DNA of 64,000 nucleotides from Ampelocalamus luodianensis (Eukaryota > Streptophyta > Magnoliopsida > Poales > Poaceae): positions 5,719,840 through 5,783,839 of the forward strand of contig CM070628.1 of the NCBI GenBank assembly GCA_036346255.1, written 5' to 3'. The stretch's first letter is position 1, and each line of letters begins with the position of its first letter. A program made the translations under genes and the position numbers. Shown one piece after another: positions 45,434 through 56,935 of this stretch. The notes beneath the pieces were generated by a model that was not told the origin of the DNA, did not search any database, and saw only the letters and a list, made by a program, of their open reading frames with translations.

Positions 45434-45894
45434 GAGTAACAAAGAGGGAAAATGGCACACAAATTAGTTCGTAGGTAGGCCAGTAGGATTACTCCATTTT
45501 TTTGGACTTTCACTATAATACAGTTGAGTTTTTATTCACCGCGCAAAGTAGCTCTTGCGTTCCAACTGTTCTAGTATCTATACAATTTTCTTTCGCATAG
45601 GTAGAGGCTTGCATGATCCACTTACCATTGATTTTCGTTTGACATCCTTAATACGAGAGCAAGCTAGACGACCCAACACCCCAAAATTCACTTTCACCCT
45701 AGTTGTTTAAAAATGTGAGATTTAAAAATATATATTATGCTTCGTCAACGTTCCAATTTTTGAGTCGTTAATTGACACCTCAACCCGAAAAACAGAAAAT
45801 CCAATTCAAACATGAGTATAAAATGAAAACAAAAAGAAAATAAATCAAGACCTCAAGAGTGCGGTCTGGGCTGAAAGACACCCGCCAGCCCAAC

Positions 45895-45977
45895 TTCTTC
45901 TTTTTCTTTTCTTTTCTTTTCTTTCTTTTCTTTCTTTTCTTTCTTTTCTTTCTTTTCCTTTCCTTTCCTTTCCTTTT
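45895..45977. repeat. Polypyrimidine (TTTCT)n-type tract
   Basis: About 80 bp of ttttct and ctttt units, purely pyrimidine on the plus strand. ORFs full of Lys-Glu-Arg on the opposite strand are artefacts. Confidence 0.95.
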
Positions 45978-47576
45978 CTCATGTTCCTCCCGTCCCACCC
46001 GCCAGCTCCTTCTTCTTCTTTCTCCTTCTCCCGACTGCGCCCACACCCGGCCACCAACTCCCGCTGGCACCTGTCGCACCACCTGCTTCCATCGCCCTCG
46101 CCACCTGCTCGCCTCCCATTGCCGCTCCTGTAGCCATGCCTCGCCCGTCGCTCGAGCCTCACTTCACGTCGCCTCGCGCCACTTCCGCCACGTTGTCCGC
46201 CACGCCGTGTCTCTATCGCCATCCTACTAGCACCAAGCCATGCCTCATCTCAGCCTATAAATCCCGCGAGCCACTCCCTCACCCTTCTTCTACTTCCCCT
46301 GCCATTCCTCGTCTTCGTCTTCCCTTCCAAGCTCTAGAGACCAAGAGCAGCTGTGTAGTTCGCAAGCTCTACCTCAAGCCGCTAGCACCATCGGCGAGCT
46401 CGTCCCGCCGCTCGGGTGAATCCTCGCCGCCCCAGGTCATTGCTTCGGGTCCACAATGGCCTCCTCTGTCCCATGCTCACTCCCGTTCCTTTCATTCTTC
46501 CCATGAGCACTAGCGTCACTTCTTCTTCCTCCTTCGACGTCGTGACCGCGCCGGTCGCCACGCGCACCCGCCGTGCCCCCACCTACCGCCACGCGCACCC
46601 CACCATTCCGGCCGCATCGATGAGCTCCTTCCCCAAACCACCACGCCACGTCGCATTCCACATCATCATGAACAAGACCCCTCGATCAATTTTGGGACTC
46701 CACCACGGGAACTCGCGCCACATTCATCTTCCTCGGTTTCGGCCAAAACCGCCGCCACAACCGCCATTTCCACTCTAGTGAGTTCTAGCCCAATTCCTCT
46801 CTACCAGAGTATTGCCTCGGCCTTCCCATTCCATTTTGCTCGACCCCGACCGCCGCCGATGTCTCCCTCACCGGCGACGAGTGCCGCCCGTGCGGTCTCC
46901 CTCCTTGCTCTGTTTCCCCTTCCATGGCTCCCTCTCTATGCTTTCTCTGTGTGCAAATGACTGAGGGACTTACAGTAGGACCCACTTGTAAGGACTAGCT
47001 GGCAATTAGTGTTACGAGGATACTTAACTAACAGTGGACCCACCCCTTTAGTGGTTAGGTAAAAATTTGTTAGAAGGCTAAGTTGCAATTAAAAATGGCT
47101 TTCTACTTAAGATAACTAGTGGATGATATAATAGGGTTAATTTAAGTTACTAGGGGGTAGTGAGTGCCATTAGTAGTTAAATCTAAGGAACAAGATTTGG
47201 TGATAGATCATATATTATAAAATCGTTCAAGTGACCTGTGAACACTAGACCAATGCTAAAGTAATTATAGCTATAATGATAATGGATTAAGATAAATCAA
47301 TAGATCATTATATACAAATGTTAACAAATAATACCCCATAGTTAATGATCAGTAGACTATACCCATTAGGACCTAGGTTAAAATTGTTAACCTTGTCGTT
47401 GTTTCAATAAACGATAGGTCAAACCGTTAACAAGAGATCGTGTAGTAAGTGACTAACTAAAGAATAAAACTAAATGAATTAACCCAAGCAGTTAGGGCCT
47501 AAGATGATACAGACATGTTTGGGCATATACATACACGCATGATCCAATGACTAGTAGGCCCTAGGCCATTGTAATA

Positions 47577-47608
47577 GTAATAGTAGTAGTAGTAGTAGTA
47601 GTAGTAAG
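47577..47608. repeat. (TAG)n trinucleotide microsatellite
   Basis: About ten TAG units inside the LTR. Confidence 0.9.
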
Positions 47609-50600
47609 ATAAAGATAAAGATAAATTGTGGTTAGCTTAGGTGATCAAATGATAACTAGGATTGGTTGGCACATCACCAGCCCATAAGACTCATACGTTA
47701 ATTAGTGGTGTTAATGATCAGTCAAACACTACGATGATGATTAAAGTAGACAACATTCGGCTAAACAACCCCGCTACAACTAGGACCTTTGATAAAGTTG
47801 GTGTCAAACCTTCAAATGGACACCTTGATAGGAAGTAGTCATATAAATAGTAAGGAAGGTTTAGGTGGATATTAACACTAGGTCATTAACAATGACTAAG
47901 TTGAGGGGTAGCTCATTCCACAAGTACAGTCAATGAAAACATGATATAGCAGGTATGCCTCACGCGTCACTAGGTTTTACCGGGAACTAGAAGCTAAAAT
48001 ATAAACTTCATGATATATAAGAGTACTAGTACTATTAGACGGTCATGAAGGTTAGCGATAGCTATGACCTAGCTTCATACTAGTAATAGCAATCCAGACG
48101 ATAGGTTGATCGTCAAACAAAGATTGGTAGGTAAGAGCCCATAGACCTTTTAGTGTAGTTATCTACTTAGCTAAAAGTGGTCATTAGCAGGTTCTGTAGC
48201 TAAGGATCAACCTAGTACGATATGTTTACTTTAGCATAAGTCGAGCCACGTAAGTAAGTAAAACGAGTGAAGATCATCTCAAAGATTAAACCCAAAACCG
48301 TAGACACCACTAGGGGTGTAAGACTGATGTCTGGCTAATACGGGGAAGTTCCACCTAGCTCATGTAACTTCCTTGATAAATGTAAAATGGTAAGAGAAAT
48401 CATTAAGTAAACTAGGCCCCAAGTGTTGGTGAAACTTATGTCTACCCTATGCGAACCCCCAAATTTATGCATAGGTCTCGCCTGACTTTCATGGAACTTC
48501 CTCCATAAATATGAAGTAATAATAAAAGAAATCCTTAGATCAATTAAGCGCCGCCTGTAAGTAGCAACGATATATCCCTAAGTGGATGTAGTAGTTCCAC
48601 CATCAATCAACATCATATAGACTCTACCTATCATCACCGCTATCCGTTCCCAGTAGTTGGACAATTCGTGACCCGAAGATGGATCAGAGAGTCCTACCTA
48701 ACCAGGTGATCTCTCTCATGTAGGTAATGGATCAAAATATTCCTATGAATATTCTCTCCCTCCCATTGGAGTCCTAACTCCTTGCACCAACGGACTTTTC
48801 AAGAGCCTAATCCCTCTCGTCCTCACTCCGGATCAAACGGTTACCTAATCCTAAGTCTAACTGTCAACCCAAAACCCCACCACTAGACCAAACAAATAGA
48901 TTTTGGATATATCTACTTTGGTCTAAAGTATTTCCTTCATTCCAAATATTCCTAGATGTACTTCATTCTATCTAAAGTATTTCCTTCATCGACTTCCTTT
49001 GGATATACTTTGTTTGAAGTATTTCCTTCATCAACTCCACTAAGCAGGTTTAGTTTTATTATGAATGTTTCATTCTTCCAAGATATTATTAGCTATGTTT
49101 GCTTTCATTTGAAGTGTTTCATCTTGTTTGAATGTCTTTGAATTTATCGGATTTCATTTGATTATATTCAGGTGTTCTTGCATTCAATTATAATATGCGT
49201 AATTAGAAATTTGAAGCCCAGAAGGGGCAACAACCCGAGTAGGAGCAAGAACAAGACAAGGTTATCAAAACATTGGGCAAGATGATTATCAGAATAATGA
49301 GCAAGGCTAGTCAACACTTTGATAATGTTGCACCTACTTTTGAAATACAATTATATTATTTTAAATTATGAAATTGCATTGCTATGATTTATACAACTAT
49401 GTTGGTCTAGTTTATAGTTAATACCTTAATGATAATTGTGTATAACCTTTCAATCATTGAACTTGGATACTATCATTTATCACCCTAGAACTAATAGTAT
49501 ACATACTAGTTAATAAGTTCATATCTAAGTGTCATAATTAGCCTTGCTTAGATGCATTGACATGTGAGCAATGATTTGCCCTGATATTATTCAAACATGA
49601 AAACTGAATTTGGGCAGTCGGGGTTGGAGCTTGGCTGGTATGTTGACTGGAAAGTGTGGCGGGTGCTAGGAAAAACACGATAGAGTGGGTATGGGGAAAT
49701 ACCGCCCGAGTCAATAAAGGATCGAGTTCTTGTAATGACCTTCTCGTGTAAAAATAGTGCAACCATAAGTCTATAATAGGTACGACCTGGCTAACTAATT
49801 TGTTCGCCTCCTCACAACTTCACCATTGGTGGGTGTGTTGTGTGAATTAAGGGTAAGAGAGCCACTAAACTACACGGTGCAAGTGGGAGACCTCCCAGGG
49901 GCATGGTCCAAGGAGGTGATACCTAGCAGGTGGGGGTAGCGTTGAGGTGGAGCATTGTAAAGGCTTTACGATAATCATCTTAGTCGCACACATATGGAAG
50001 TGTGTCAAGACGATATTATAAGTTGATTGTCTCTTATGGGTAAAGTATACGAACTCTGCAGAGTGTGAAAAACTATCTAGACATTCGTATCCACGGTGAT
50101 AAGTACGGAATGTGACTTGAGAAAGAACATGAGCATTGGGTGGATGAAGCCACTCAGTGATATAGGAAGTTGGAGCCTCCACTAGTATTTTATAACAAAA
50201 CTCAACTTTATTAAAACCTGTGTTAGTTAAAAATACTAGGTCTCAGGATTTACTACTATTTAATCTATTTCAATAAGTGGCTTTATGCAAACAAAATAGC
50301 CACAAGTCATTCATTTGATCAGCCTTAAATATTATATAACTGCATTCTATGTGTTGGTTCGTGAGTACGGTTGTGTACTCATGCTCACTCAATATTATTA
50401 TTCAGTAAGTATGAAAGAAGAAAGCTACATGAACACTTATGAGTGTTCGTAAAGACCGGATATCAAGAAGGCCAAGAACTAGGTCGCGTGACCCCTGTCG
50501 ATTGCATGTGGATATATTGTGTGAGTTCTACGTGTTGTATTTCAATTCCCTTCCACTGCTGATTCTTTTAAAGAGATTTGGCATGTTCGGTCATTTTACA

Positions 50601-50896
50601 AGTCAAAACCGTAAGATATATTTACGCTTGATTATTATTATTATGCAATAGTTTTACATTTTCATGATATGTGTTTGATATCCAATGATGTAACTGTAGG
50701 AACTGTCTACTGATTCAAACATTGATGCCATAAACACGAAAGATTCCCAAATTACAAATTTGAGGTCGGACAACCACGGCACACCGATGATCAAGCCAAG
50801 TGGGCCCAAGAACCATACACTGAAACACACTAGTGGGCCCCACTTAGAAGCCTTTCAAACCAGCCGCGAATTGAATTCCCCCTCCTTCCATCCCTC

Positions 50897-50904
50897 TATT
50901 TATA
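50897..50904 (+). promoter_or_regulatory. TATA-like box of the ERF gene
   Basis: TATTTATA lies about 110 bp upstream of the ATG at 51016, followed by C-rich leader sequence. Confidence 0.5.
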
Positions 50905-51015
50905 GCGCCACCAGAACTCGCACACCACACTGATCGCCATCGCCTCCTCAAGTGCGCACACAGAGCACAGCACAAGCGCGGTCTCGCCGAGCAAGCAAGA
51001 GCGTCGCCGCCTCCA

Positions 51016-51628
51016 ATGGCGCGCAGCAGCAGCGGTACCGCGGCGTGCGGCAGCGCCACTGGGGCTCCTGGGTCTCCGAGATCCGCCACCCCCTCCTGTA
51101 ATTCCACCATCCCATTGATCGAACGCCTCACGATTCATTGTTTGTTCTTCCTGCATCGATTCTTGGCGTTGTCTGACCATGGAGGTTCTTGGATCTCTCG
51201 CGTTTCGTTGCAGGAAGACGAGGATCTGGCTAGGCACCTTCGAGACGGCCGAGGACGCGGCGCGAGCATACGACGAGGCGGCGCGCATCATGTGCGGCCC
51301 GCGCGTGCGCACCAACTTCCCCCACGACTCCGACGCCGACGCCGGGCCACCCGCCTCGTCATCGTTCCTCTCCGCGGCGCTCGTCGCCAAGCTCCACCGC
51401 TTCAACCTCGCGTCCGTGCCGGCCGCGCAGCGGAGCAAGGATGCCTCGACGGTCGCCTCGGCATCCGTAGTGCCGCGCACGCCGCTGCCTGCTGGCAATG
51501 CCGACACGGACAGTGCGCCCACGGCGGCGGCGGCAGAGTGGAGCGGGGGGTTTCTTGAGGAGCAGTACGTGGAGCAGATGATTGAGGAGCTGCTAGATTC
51601 CAACTTCTCCATGGAGATCTCCTGCTAG
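51016..51628 (+). pseudogene. AP2/ERF transcription factor, SHINE/WIN clade, start region out of frame
   Basis: SHN/WIN factors activate cuticular wax and cutin genes in the nucleus. Exon 1 ends at 51097 and exon 2 runs 51214-51628. The join restores RYRGVRQRHWGSWVSEIRHP, then LLKTRIWLGTFETAEDAARA and YDEAA, a complete AP2 domain with its intron at the clade's usual place after HPLL. The C-terminus has the clade-type segment EEQYVEQMIEELL. However, the AP2 frame has no ATG between an in-frame TGA at 50931 and the domain. The only nearby ATG (51016) is one base out of frame, as if one base were lost in gcgcgcagcagcag. It is a frameshifted allele or pseudogene, a non-AUG start, or an assembly error. 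The coding region is otherwise open. Confidence 0.85.
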
Positions 51629-52279
51629 TCATATCTCTCTCTTTATGTGTCTTCTTTGTTCTGTTTCCTCTCTCTCCCTCTCTGTTCTTTTTACTAGTTA
51701 GTAAGCCATGTCAGGTTGTCAGGAAGAACTCGAGGTTAGTTTGGTCACACGAGTTCTCGAACAGCTTGTGTATACAGTAGCGTCGTTAGAGAATGGTAAA
51801 GTTGGACCTTCATTTTAGTGCCACTATTAATGTTGAAATTAGTGTCCTGGGTCTATGCTGTTTGATATTGCATTGGCTTTGCAAAAGCTCTCGTTTTATT
51901 TCTACTTTTACATGTAATAGTTAGTTGAAAGAATCTTTTTTAGAGTTGTAATAGCAAAATCTTACTGGAATCAGTAAAGATTTCCTTAATTAACTAGATT
52001 CCATAGCATAGCACAACACAACACAACAACGGCAAACTGGCCCTTAATCATGAATCATGGTCATAATTTATTAAATGAACAAGTAGAGCAAATTTAGAGT
52101 TAACTACATATTGAGCTGACAAGAACAACATCAAAGTACAGGAAAAAAATTGTGTTTTCCTGTGACCTTGAAAAAAAATGCTGCTCACTTTAGCTACACA
52201 CTTACATTCTGTAATATTTGCAGAGTAATTCACTGCCTAGAAACAAAATTGTTGCAAGTATTTTGTAACACTACTCAAA
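51629..52279. other. 3' flank of the ERF gene
   Basis: A CT-rich stretch followed by AT-rich sequence that should include the ERF 3' UTR. No further gene. Confidence 0.5.
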
Positions 52280-52287
52280 GGGTGAAT

Positions 52288-53433
52288 TAGGGCTGTTCAA
52301 TTTTGCACCGGACCGAAAAAACTGAACCGTACCGGTCAACTCGGTTTGACTAGTATTCGGTCTGGTTTCTAGAAATTTGGTTTTTTTATGTTTCGGTTTT
52401 TCGGTAAAAACCGTACAAACTGAGCAAATCAATCTGCTGGCTGTTGAGCGTGTAGTCCGGGGGAAGAGCGCGTCGCCGGTGAGGACAGCGATGTCGGTTC
52501 CATAGGCGGCATGGGTGGACGGGCGGCGGCGGGGAGCATAGCTGCACGCGGCATGCCGAGGAGCTCGCAAGCGACGACGCAAAGCACCGGGGGAGCACGC
52601 TTTGCGACGGCTGGGAGGGGAAGGGATGCGGGGTTGGGAGAGGCAGAGGAGGAGGAGGAGCGAGCAGGAGAAGGTGGCAGCGGAGAGTAAGTCGGCGAGG
52701 AGGGAGTACGGGAGGATGGCGGGCGAGGGTGAGAGGAAGTAGAGGGAGGGGAGAGACAGGAGGAGGTTGAGGAGGCAGAGGTGGAGGCGGCGGAGGAGGT
52801 GTCTTGCGGCCGTGGCTGCGAGTGCTAGCGTGGAGGGCGCGAGCTTACAACGGCGCCGCAGGGTGAAGGGCGACGACAACTTGTGTGGGGTGGAGGGGAG
52901 CGCATGGTGGATTGGTGGGGATTCGACGAGATGTGGATGCGGAGGGAAGAGGGTGAGACGGGTGGTCGGCGACCGCGGCCGGTGTGGTAGCGACGACAAT
53001 GGGGAGGAGGTGGTGGTGGTGCATCTAATTGGAATTGGGAATCGGGATGGGGAATTGTTTGGGTGGGAGGAGGCTCAAGGTGGAAGGGAGGAGGAGCCGG
53101 TCGAGACATGGGTGGGTCGTTGCCGGGCTGGGGAGTGGGGGCTGCCGCCTTGCGTAGTTGCACTTTTCTATCTTCTCACTGGGTTTTTCCTCGTCTTTCT
53201 TCCTTCCTTTGATGTGTCATTGTGATTGTGTAATGGAATGGAATGTAGTTATGGTATTTGTGACCAAAAGTCCTCCTATCGTTCTCAATTCATGTCAATT
53301 TTGGTAAATATGGTATTTACCAATACCGAATAGAAATAAAGTGGTGTTTACCGATACCAAACCGTTTACCGATTAACAATATTGTATTTACTGTATATAC
53401 TGTATTTACTGATAAAACCGAATGAACAACCTA
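52288..53433. mobile_element. hAT-type non-autonomous element carrying a host gene fragment
   Basis: Ends TAGGGCTGTTCA and (reversed) TAGGTTGTTCA form short TIRs. Flanks GGGTGAAT (52280-52287) and GGGCGAAT (53434-53441) are an 8-bp target duplication with one mismatch, the hAT size. Subterminal DNA is rich in ccgg and aaaccg phrases. The interior 52450-53160 is GC-rich, has no transposase, and includes a prenyltransferase fragment. Confidence 0.78.
52455..52605 (-). pseudogene. Captured fragment of a geranyl(geranyl) diphosphate synthase small-subunit-like gene
   Basis: One minus-strand frame (about 52605-52515) reads VAKRAPPVLCVVACELLGMP and RAAMLPAAA. Another, just downstream, reads STHAAYGTDIAVLTGDALFP. 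These match two consecutive parts of the GGPPS/GPPS small-subunit family: K-R-(A/V)-P-PVL..ACEL-G...LPAA and the segment H.A.G.D.AVL.GDALF. The piece between, where the D-D-x-x-D region should be, is missing, so this is a truncated, frameshifted copy. GC content contrasts with the flanking hAT DNA. Confidence 0.6.
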
Positions 53434-53476
53434 GGGCGAATGTAGGGGAAACGTCATTGGGCTCACAATGTATAAA

Positions 53477-54692
53477 AACTAGGGCAATGATACGGGCCAT
53501 GCGTTCGATACATCGTTTTTGCTTCGTACGCTCCGCCCTCGACATTTTTTTTAATGTTGCAATGTTGGGTAAAGAAAGCGGGCTTCTACCTAGCATGTCT
53601 TCTTCTAGCCTCCTAGGCCTCCCCTATCGTATTTTCCAAGAAACCAAAAGCAACTTACAAATCCCCTATAGCCACCGCGTCTATCTAGGCGGGCCTCCGC
53701 GTCAATCTCCTCAAACGCATCCTCGCCCACCTCCCCTACCTCACCCACCGTGCCACCTTTTGCCACTGTCTGCTTCAACTGGCGCTCTGTCACGCGCTAG
53801 GACCCGCCCATGGTGCAGCTTCCGTGGTTGCTCCTCCTGTCCGCCGCCGCGCTTAAGCCCTCCCTCTTTTGCATCCTCTGCGGAACCACCCACCGCGTCG
53901 CCCTCCCCGACAACGTTCGTGCCACGCACTCCTTCCCCGACGGTTGGCTCGTTCTCATGCTCCACTAGTCCTGCGACTACGTGTTCCACAACCTCAATCT
54001 CGGCGGCAACAGACCAGGTGGAAGCTCCTCGTCCTCGACCTCTGGTGCCAATGGCCATACATCAACGGAAAACAGCAGTCCCGTCAACTTCGCCTTCTAG
54101 ACGTTGTTCCTGCTGTTGCACCTGGGTTCTCCCGGAGATGATCCTCATCCGCCAGAACCTCCGTAACAATCTCCAGCTTCAACCAAGTACGTCTTGTTGT
54201 AGATGTTGCTCAATTTTGTTGTAACGGTTAGCTCGAAATGTTGCGTGAAGCATTTTTTATTGTTGCGATGTTGTTGCATTAAATGTCGCCGCAAAAGTAT
54301 TTTTTTTTTGTTGCAATTGTGTTTTTGATTTGTTGCACAAGAGTAAACATTTTGTTGCAGCCTCCACCATTTGGTTGTTGCATCATTATTTCAGAAATAT
54401 TGCAACAATTAATTTTAGATGTTTCCACTGTTATTTTTAAATGTTGTAATGTTGTAACATCGAAATTTGTTTGTTTTGGATGTTTGAACTAGTTTTTAAA
54501 AGCACAACCATATTCTATACGAATGGTTTCATACATTTTCGGTGAGAATTTGATATTTTTTCCATTTTTTTTCTTGGCGTTGTATTTATCATTTGCGTAT
54601 TTTGCTGCACATATGAATTAATTTTGTTGCAAACGTTGTGTTTAGATGTTACGTCAGAGCGTACGAAGCGCATTGTACGTCCAAGCGCTAGT
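53477..54692. mobile_element. Non-autonomous DNA element with imperfect inverted ends, carrying an F-box gene fragment
   Basis: The left end (actag...gcttcgtacgctc, 53479-53533) and the right end reversed (actagcgc ... gcttcgtacgctc, to about 54648) share two blocks in the same order. Next to the right end lies a T-rich region with many 'gttgca' phrases (54180-54640). No transposase. The superfamily is not identified. Confidence 0.5.
53680..54030 (+). pseudogene. F-box / DUF295 protein fragment
   Basis: Frames joined by a shift read LLKRILAHLPYLTHRATFCH, then TVCFNWRSVTR, a TAG, MVQLPWLLLLSAAALKPSLF, CGTTHRVALPDNVRATHSFP and DGWLVLML, a TAG, then YVFHNLNLGGN. This is the F-box followed by the start of the beta-propeller of plant F-box/DUF295 proteins, which are SCF ubiquitin-ligase substrate receptors. 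Two stops and at least one frameshift; the C-terminal part is absent. It lies inside a transposable element. Confidence 0.7.
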
Positions 54693-55570
54693 TGTGCACT
54701 AAAAACTAACCATCCTAAGTAGTAATGTCACGACGGGCATCAATTTCTTCTTAGATGTTGCGGTCACTGACCCCATTCTTTGCACACTGGATCCTCCCCT
54801 GCTCACTCGCTGACAGAGATTAGAGACGAGCCTCCCTGAATTTCTACCATTGTACTGAACCTGGGATACGCACATTCGTATGCACAATAAAACTCCCAGT
54901 AGTCTGACTACGCAACGAATCAGATAAAATCTGGGATACGTAACACGAATCTTGGCATCCAAAGGACAGAACAGAAGGGCAGTTATGGCCTGTGACACCA
55001 AGCCTGACTGACAGATCCATGAACCTTGTGCTTCACTGCATGCGATACTGCGTGCATCTTTTATTAGCCGGATTTGCTGCGCCTTGGCAGGGCCAGTACA
55101 GTGGCGATCTACGGAGTAGATACCGGGGTAATTGTCGCTGTGTGGTGCGTCATTGATGACATGACAGTGAGTACCACTACCCAAGGGGAGGGATAGGTGA
55201 AGTTATCTACTGATTGGGGTGGTATCTAGGGAGGATTCAGTTCATCATGGCATGTGGAGGCACATGCCGTTGCCCAATTATGGCTACCCCTTCGCTTTGC
55301 CGGCCTGGTCCTTGATACTTGCGACGCAAGAGACATCACCGTGCGTTTGGCCGTGTTCGTCAGAAAAACACGCTGCTTTTCTGGGTCGAGGGCTAGCACT
55401 CATGGGGTGGATGGGCTCGCTGTATGAGGTCATGGGAAGAAGGGAACGAGGTCATATCAACGGCTGCCTTTCTTCACCCTTACAATTGTACGGGCCATGG
55501 TCAAATTTTAGTGTCAACTGTGGCCAAGGCCAACCAGTGCCTAGAGTCCAAGGTTTCAGACTTAGAGTGC
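54693..55570. other. Intergenic, no gene recognised
   Basis: Single-copy-looking sequence with a short repeated phrase ctgggatacg (54862, 54942). ORFs are unassigned. Confidence 0.45.
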
Positions 55571-55790
55571 GTTCGGTTGGTGGGATGAGGTTGAATGGGA
55601 TGAGATGATACAGATAAGATGAGATCGTCCTGGATGAGATTATTCAAGTATTATGTTTGGTTGGTGGGATATGATAATATATGATTTTGTTTGATTGGTG
55701 GGATATGATGGTCCTGGATGGTTCAAGATGGTGTTTGGTTGGTGGGATAGGATGATACATGAATAATATTTTTTACAGTAAAATATGCCA
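55571..55790. repeat. Degenerate repeat of 'ttggttggtgggat' units
   Basis: The phrase gttggtgggat(a/g) recurs at about 55577, 55662, 55696 (gattggtgggat) and 55739 among gatgagat and gatgatac phrases. This looks like a common grass MITE-type repeat; ends are not resolved. Confidence 0.5.
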
Positions 55791-56813
55791 ATAGTGGTCT
55801 TGTTTTGTTGATTAAATGACAAGGAACACAACGGTTCAATCGGATCGCAAATCGAATACTCGGTTTAGAAAATATGATCATTTGAAGCTCGTAAATTATG
55901 CCTTTTATTCCATACACACCTTAGAATTCGAGTGAACGGTATGGTTCAAATTTTTACTACACCGTTTCATTTTTTTTTCGAAAAAAAAATGGTGTCACCT
56001 GCCAACAATTCAGACAACATCCGTCTCAAAAAAAAAACACTCAGACAAAACAAGCAGACTCTCGCCAACTCGACTAAAACACTTTTCGGCCGCCACCTTT
56101 TATAAGTAGGTATGTATCAGGGGGTCTATTTATTTTAGTAGTCTCCGATTTCTTGGCCCAAATACTGTAGTTATGGGCCACAGAAAATGGAACTTGTTCA
56201 CAACGTTTAGACCTTTCTCTCCAGAACAACAGTGTAACTGTCAAATAGAGGGCCAACCAAATTGACCAGAACGGGTACATACACTGATACTGTGATGCAC
56301 GTTGCAAACCACCGTCCACCTCCCAAAATAACCTTGAGTAGCAAATCCAACCAAACAGAAGCAAATTCCAAAGGAATTACATAAACCGATACAGTAGTCT
56401 CCCAACTTTGAAACTACTCGTGAGACCATGAGAAGGTCATCCCGTGTTTGTGATGAGTAATTGACCGTGTTTTGCCTCTTTGAATCATATATTGTGGTAG
56501 AAACAATTTTTTACTACTACGATGCTTACTCGGAGTAGGTAACTGACTATTGACTAGTAGCTGGGTATTGCGTTTTCCATACGTGAAGTGAGGCGTTGAT
56601 CATACACATTGGCCAAGCAAGCAGCCAAGCAGGTGAGGTCAAACATCCAACCCCCTACTTTGACCGCAACTCGCCGAAAATTTCAGATATTCACACCAAT
56701 GGACATCATCAGTTCATCACCGTCACTTAATTAGCTGCCTTAACCCTACATACGACTGTGTTGTTATTAAAACCGTTTGTACTATCTATTTGTGGCAAAT
56801 GATGTCAGATTAA

Positions 56814-56932
56814 GGGTGTGTTTGGATACATTGTGATTCGATTTAATCCCTTCGAATTGATTCAGAATTTGAACTAAAATCTCTTCTAATCCGAAGGAAT
56901 TAGTTCTAATCCGTCTCTATCCAAACAAGCCC
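56814..56932. mobile_element. Tourist-like MITE, 119 bp
   Basis: GGGTGTGTTTGGATAC at the left mirrors TATCCAAACAAGCCC at the right; a TAA duplication flanks it (56811-56813 and 56933-56935). The 3-bp TAA target and the inverted ends fit PIF/Harbinger-derived Tourist elements. Confidence 0.8.
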
Positions 56933-56935
56933 TAA

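Larger units (their letters stand above)
45740..50772 (+). mobile_element. Solo LTR, Tekay/Del type, ~5 kb (start approximate)
   Basis: It aligns in outline with the 35877-40254 LTR: an early gggctgaaa ... cagcccaac stretch (45870-45893), a GC-rich section, a late block with gaactctgcagagtg (about 50050), ctaggtcgcgtgacccctgtcgattg-like phrases, and an ending near gaggtcggaca. No internal gag-pol. The left boundary and target duplication are not resolved. Its right end lies about 240 bp upstream of the ERF start. Confidence 0.55.

Noticed and set aside
45780..46222. Lys/Glu/Arg-rich ORFs
   Set aside because: Produced by the (TTTCT)n polypyrimidine tract in the LTR.
46136..46778. Ser/Pro/Arg-rich ORFs
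   Set aside because: They lie in the GC-rich middle of a solo LTR; no domain and poor sequence complexity.
52767..53225. 152-codon plus ORF in the hAT element
   Set aside because: G-rich low-complexity composition; the recognisable motifs are on the other strand.
55219..55608. 129-codon plus ORF
   Set aside because: No known domain, no promoter or splice pattern, and its end overlaps a MITE-like repeat.
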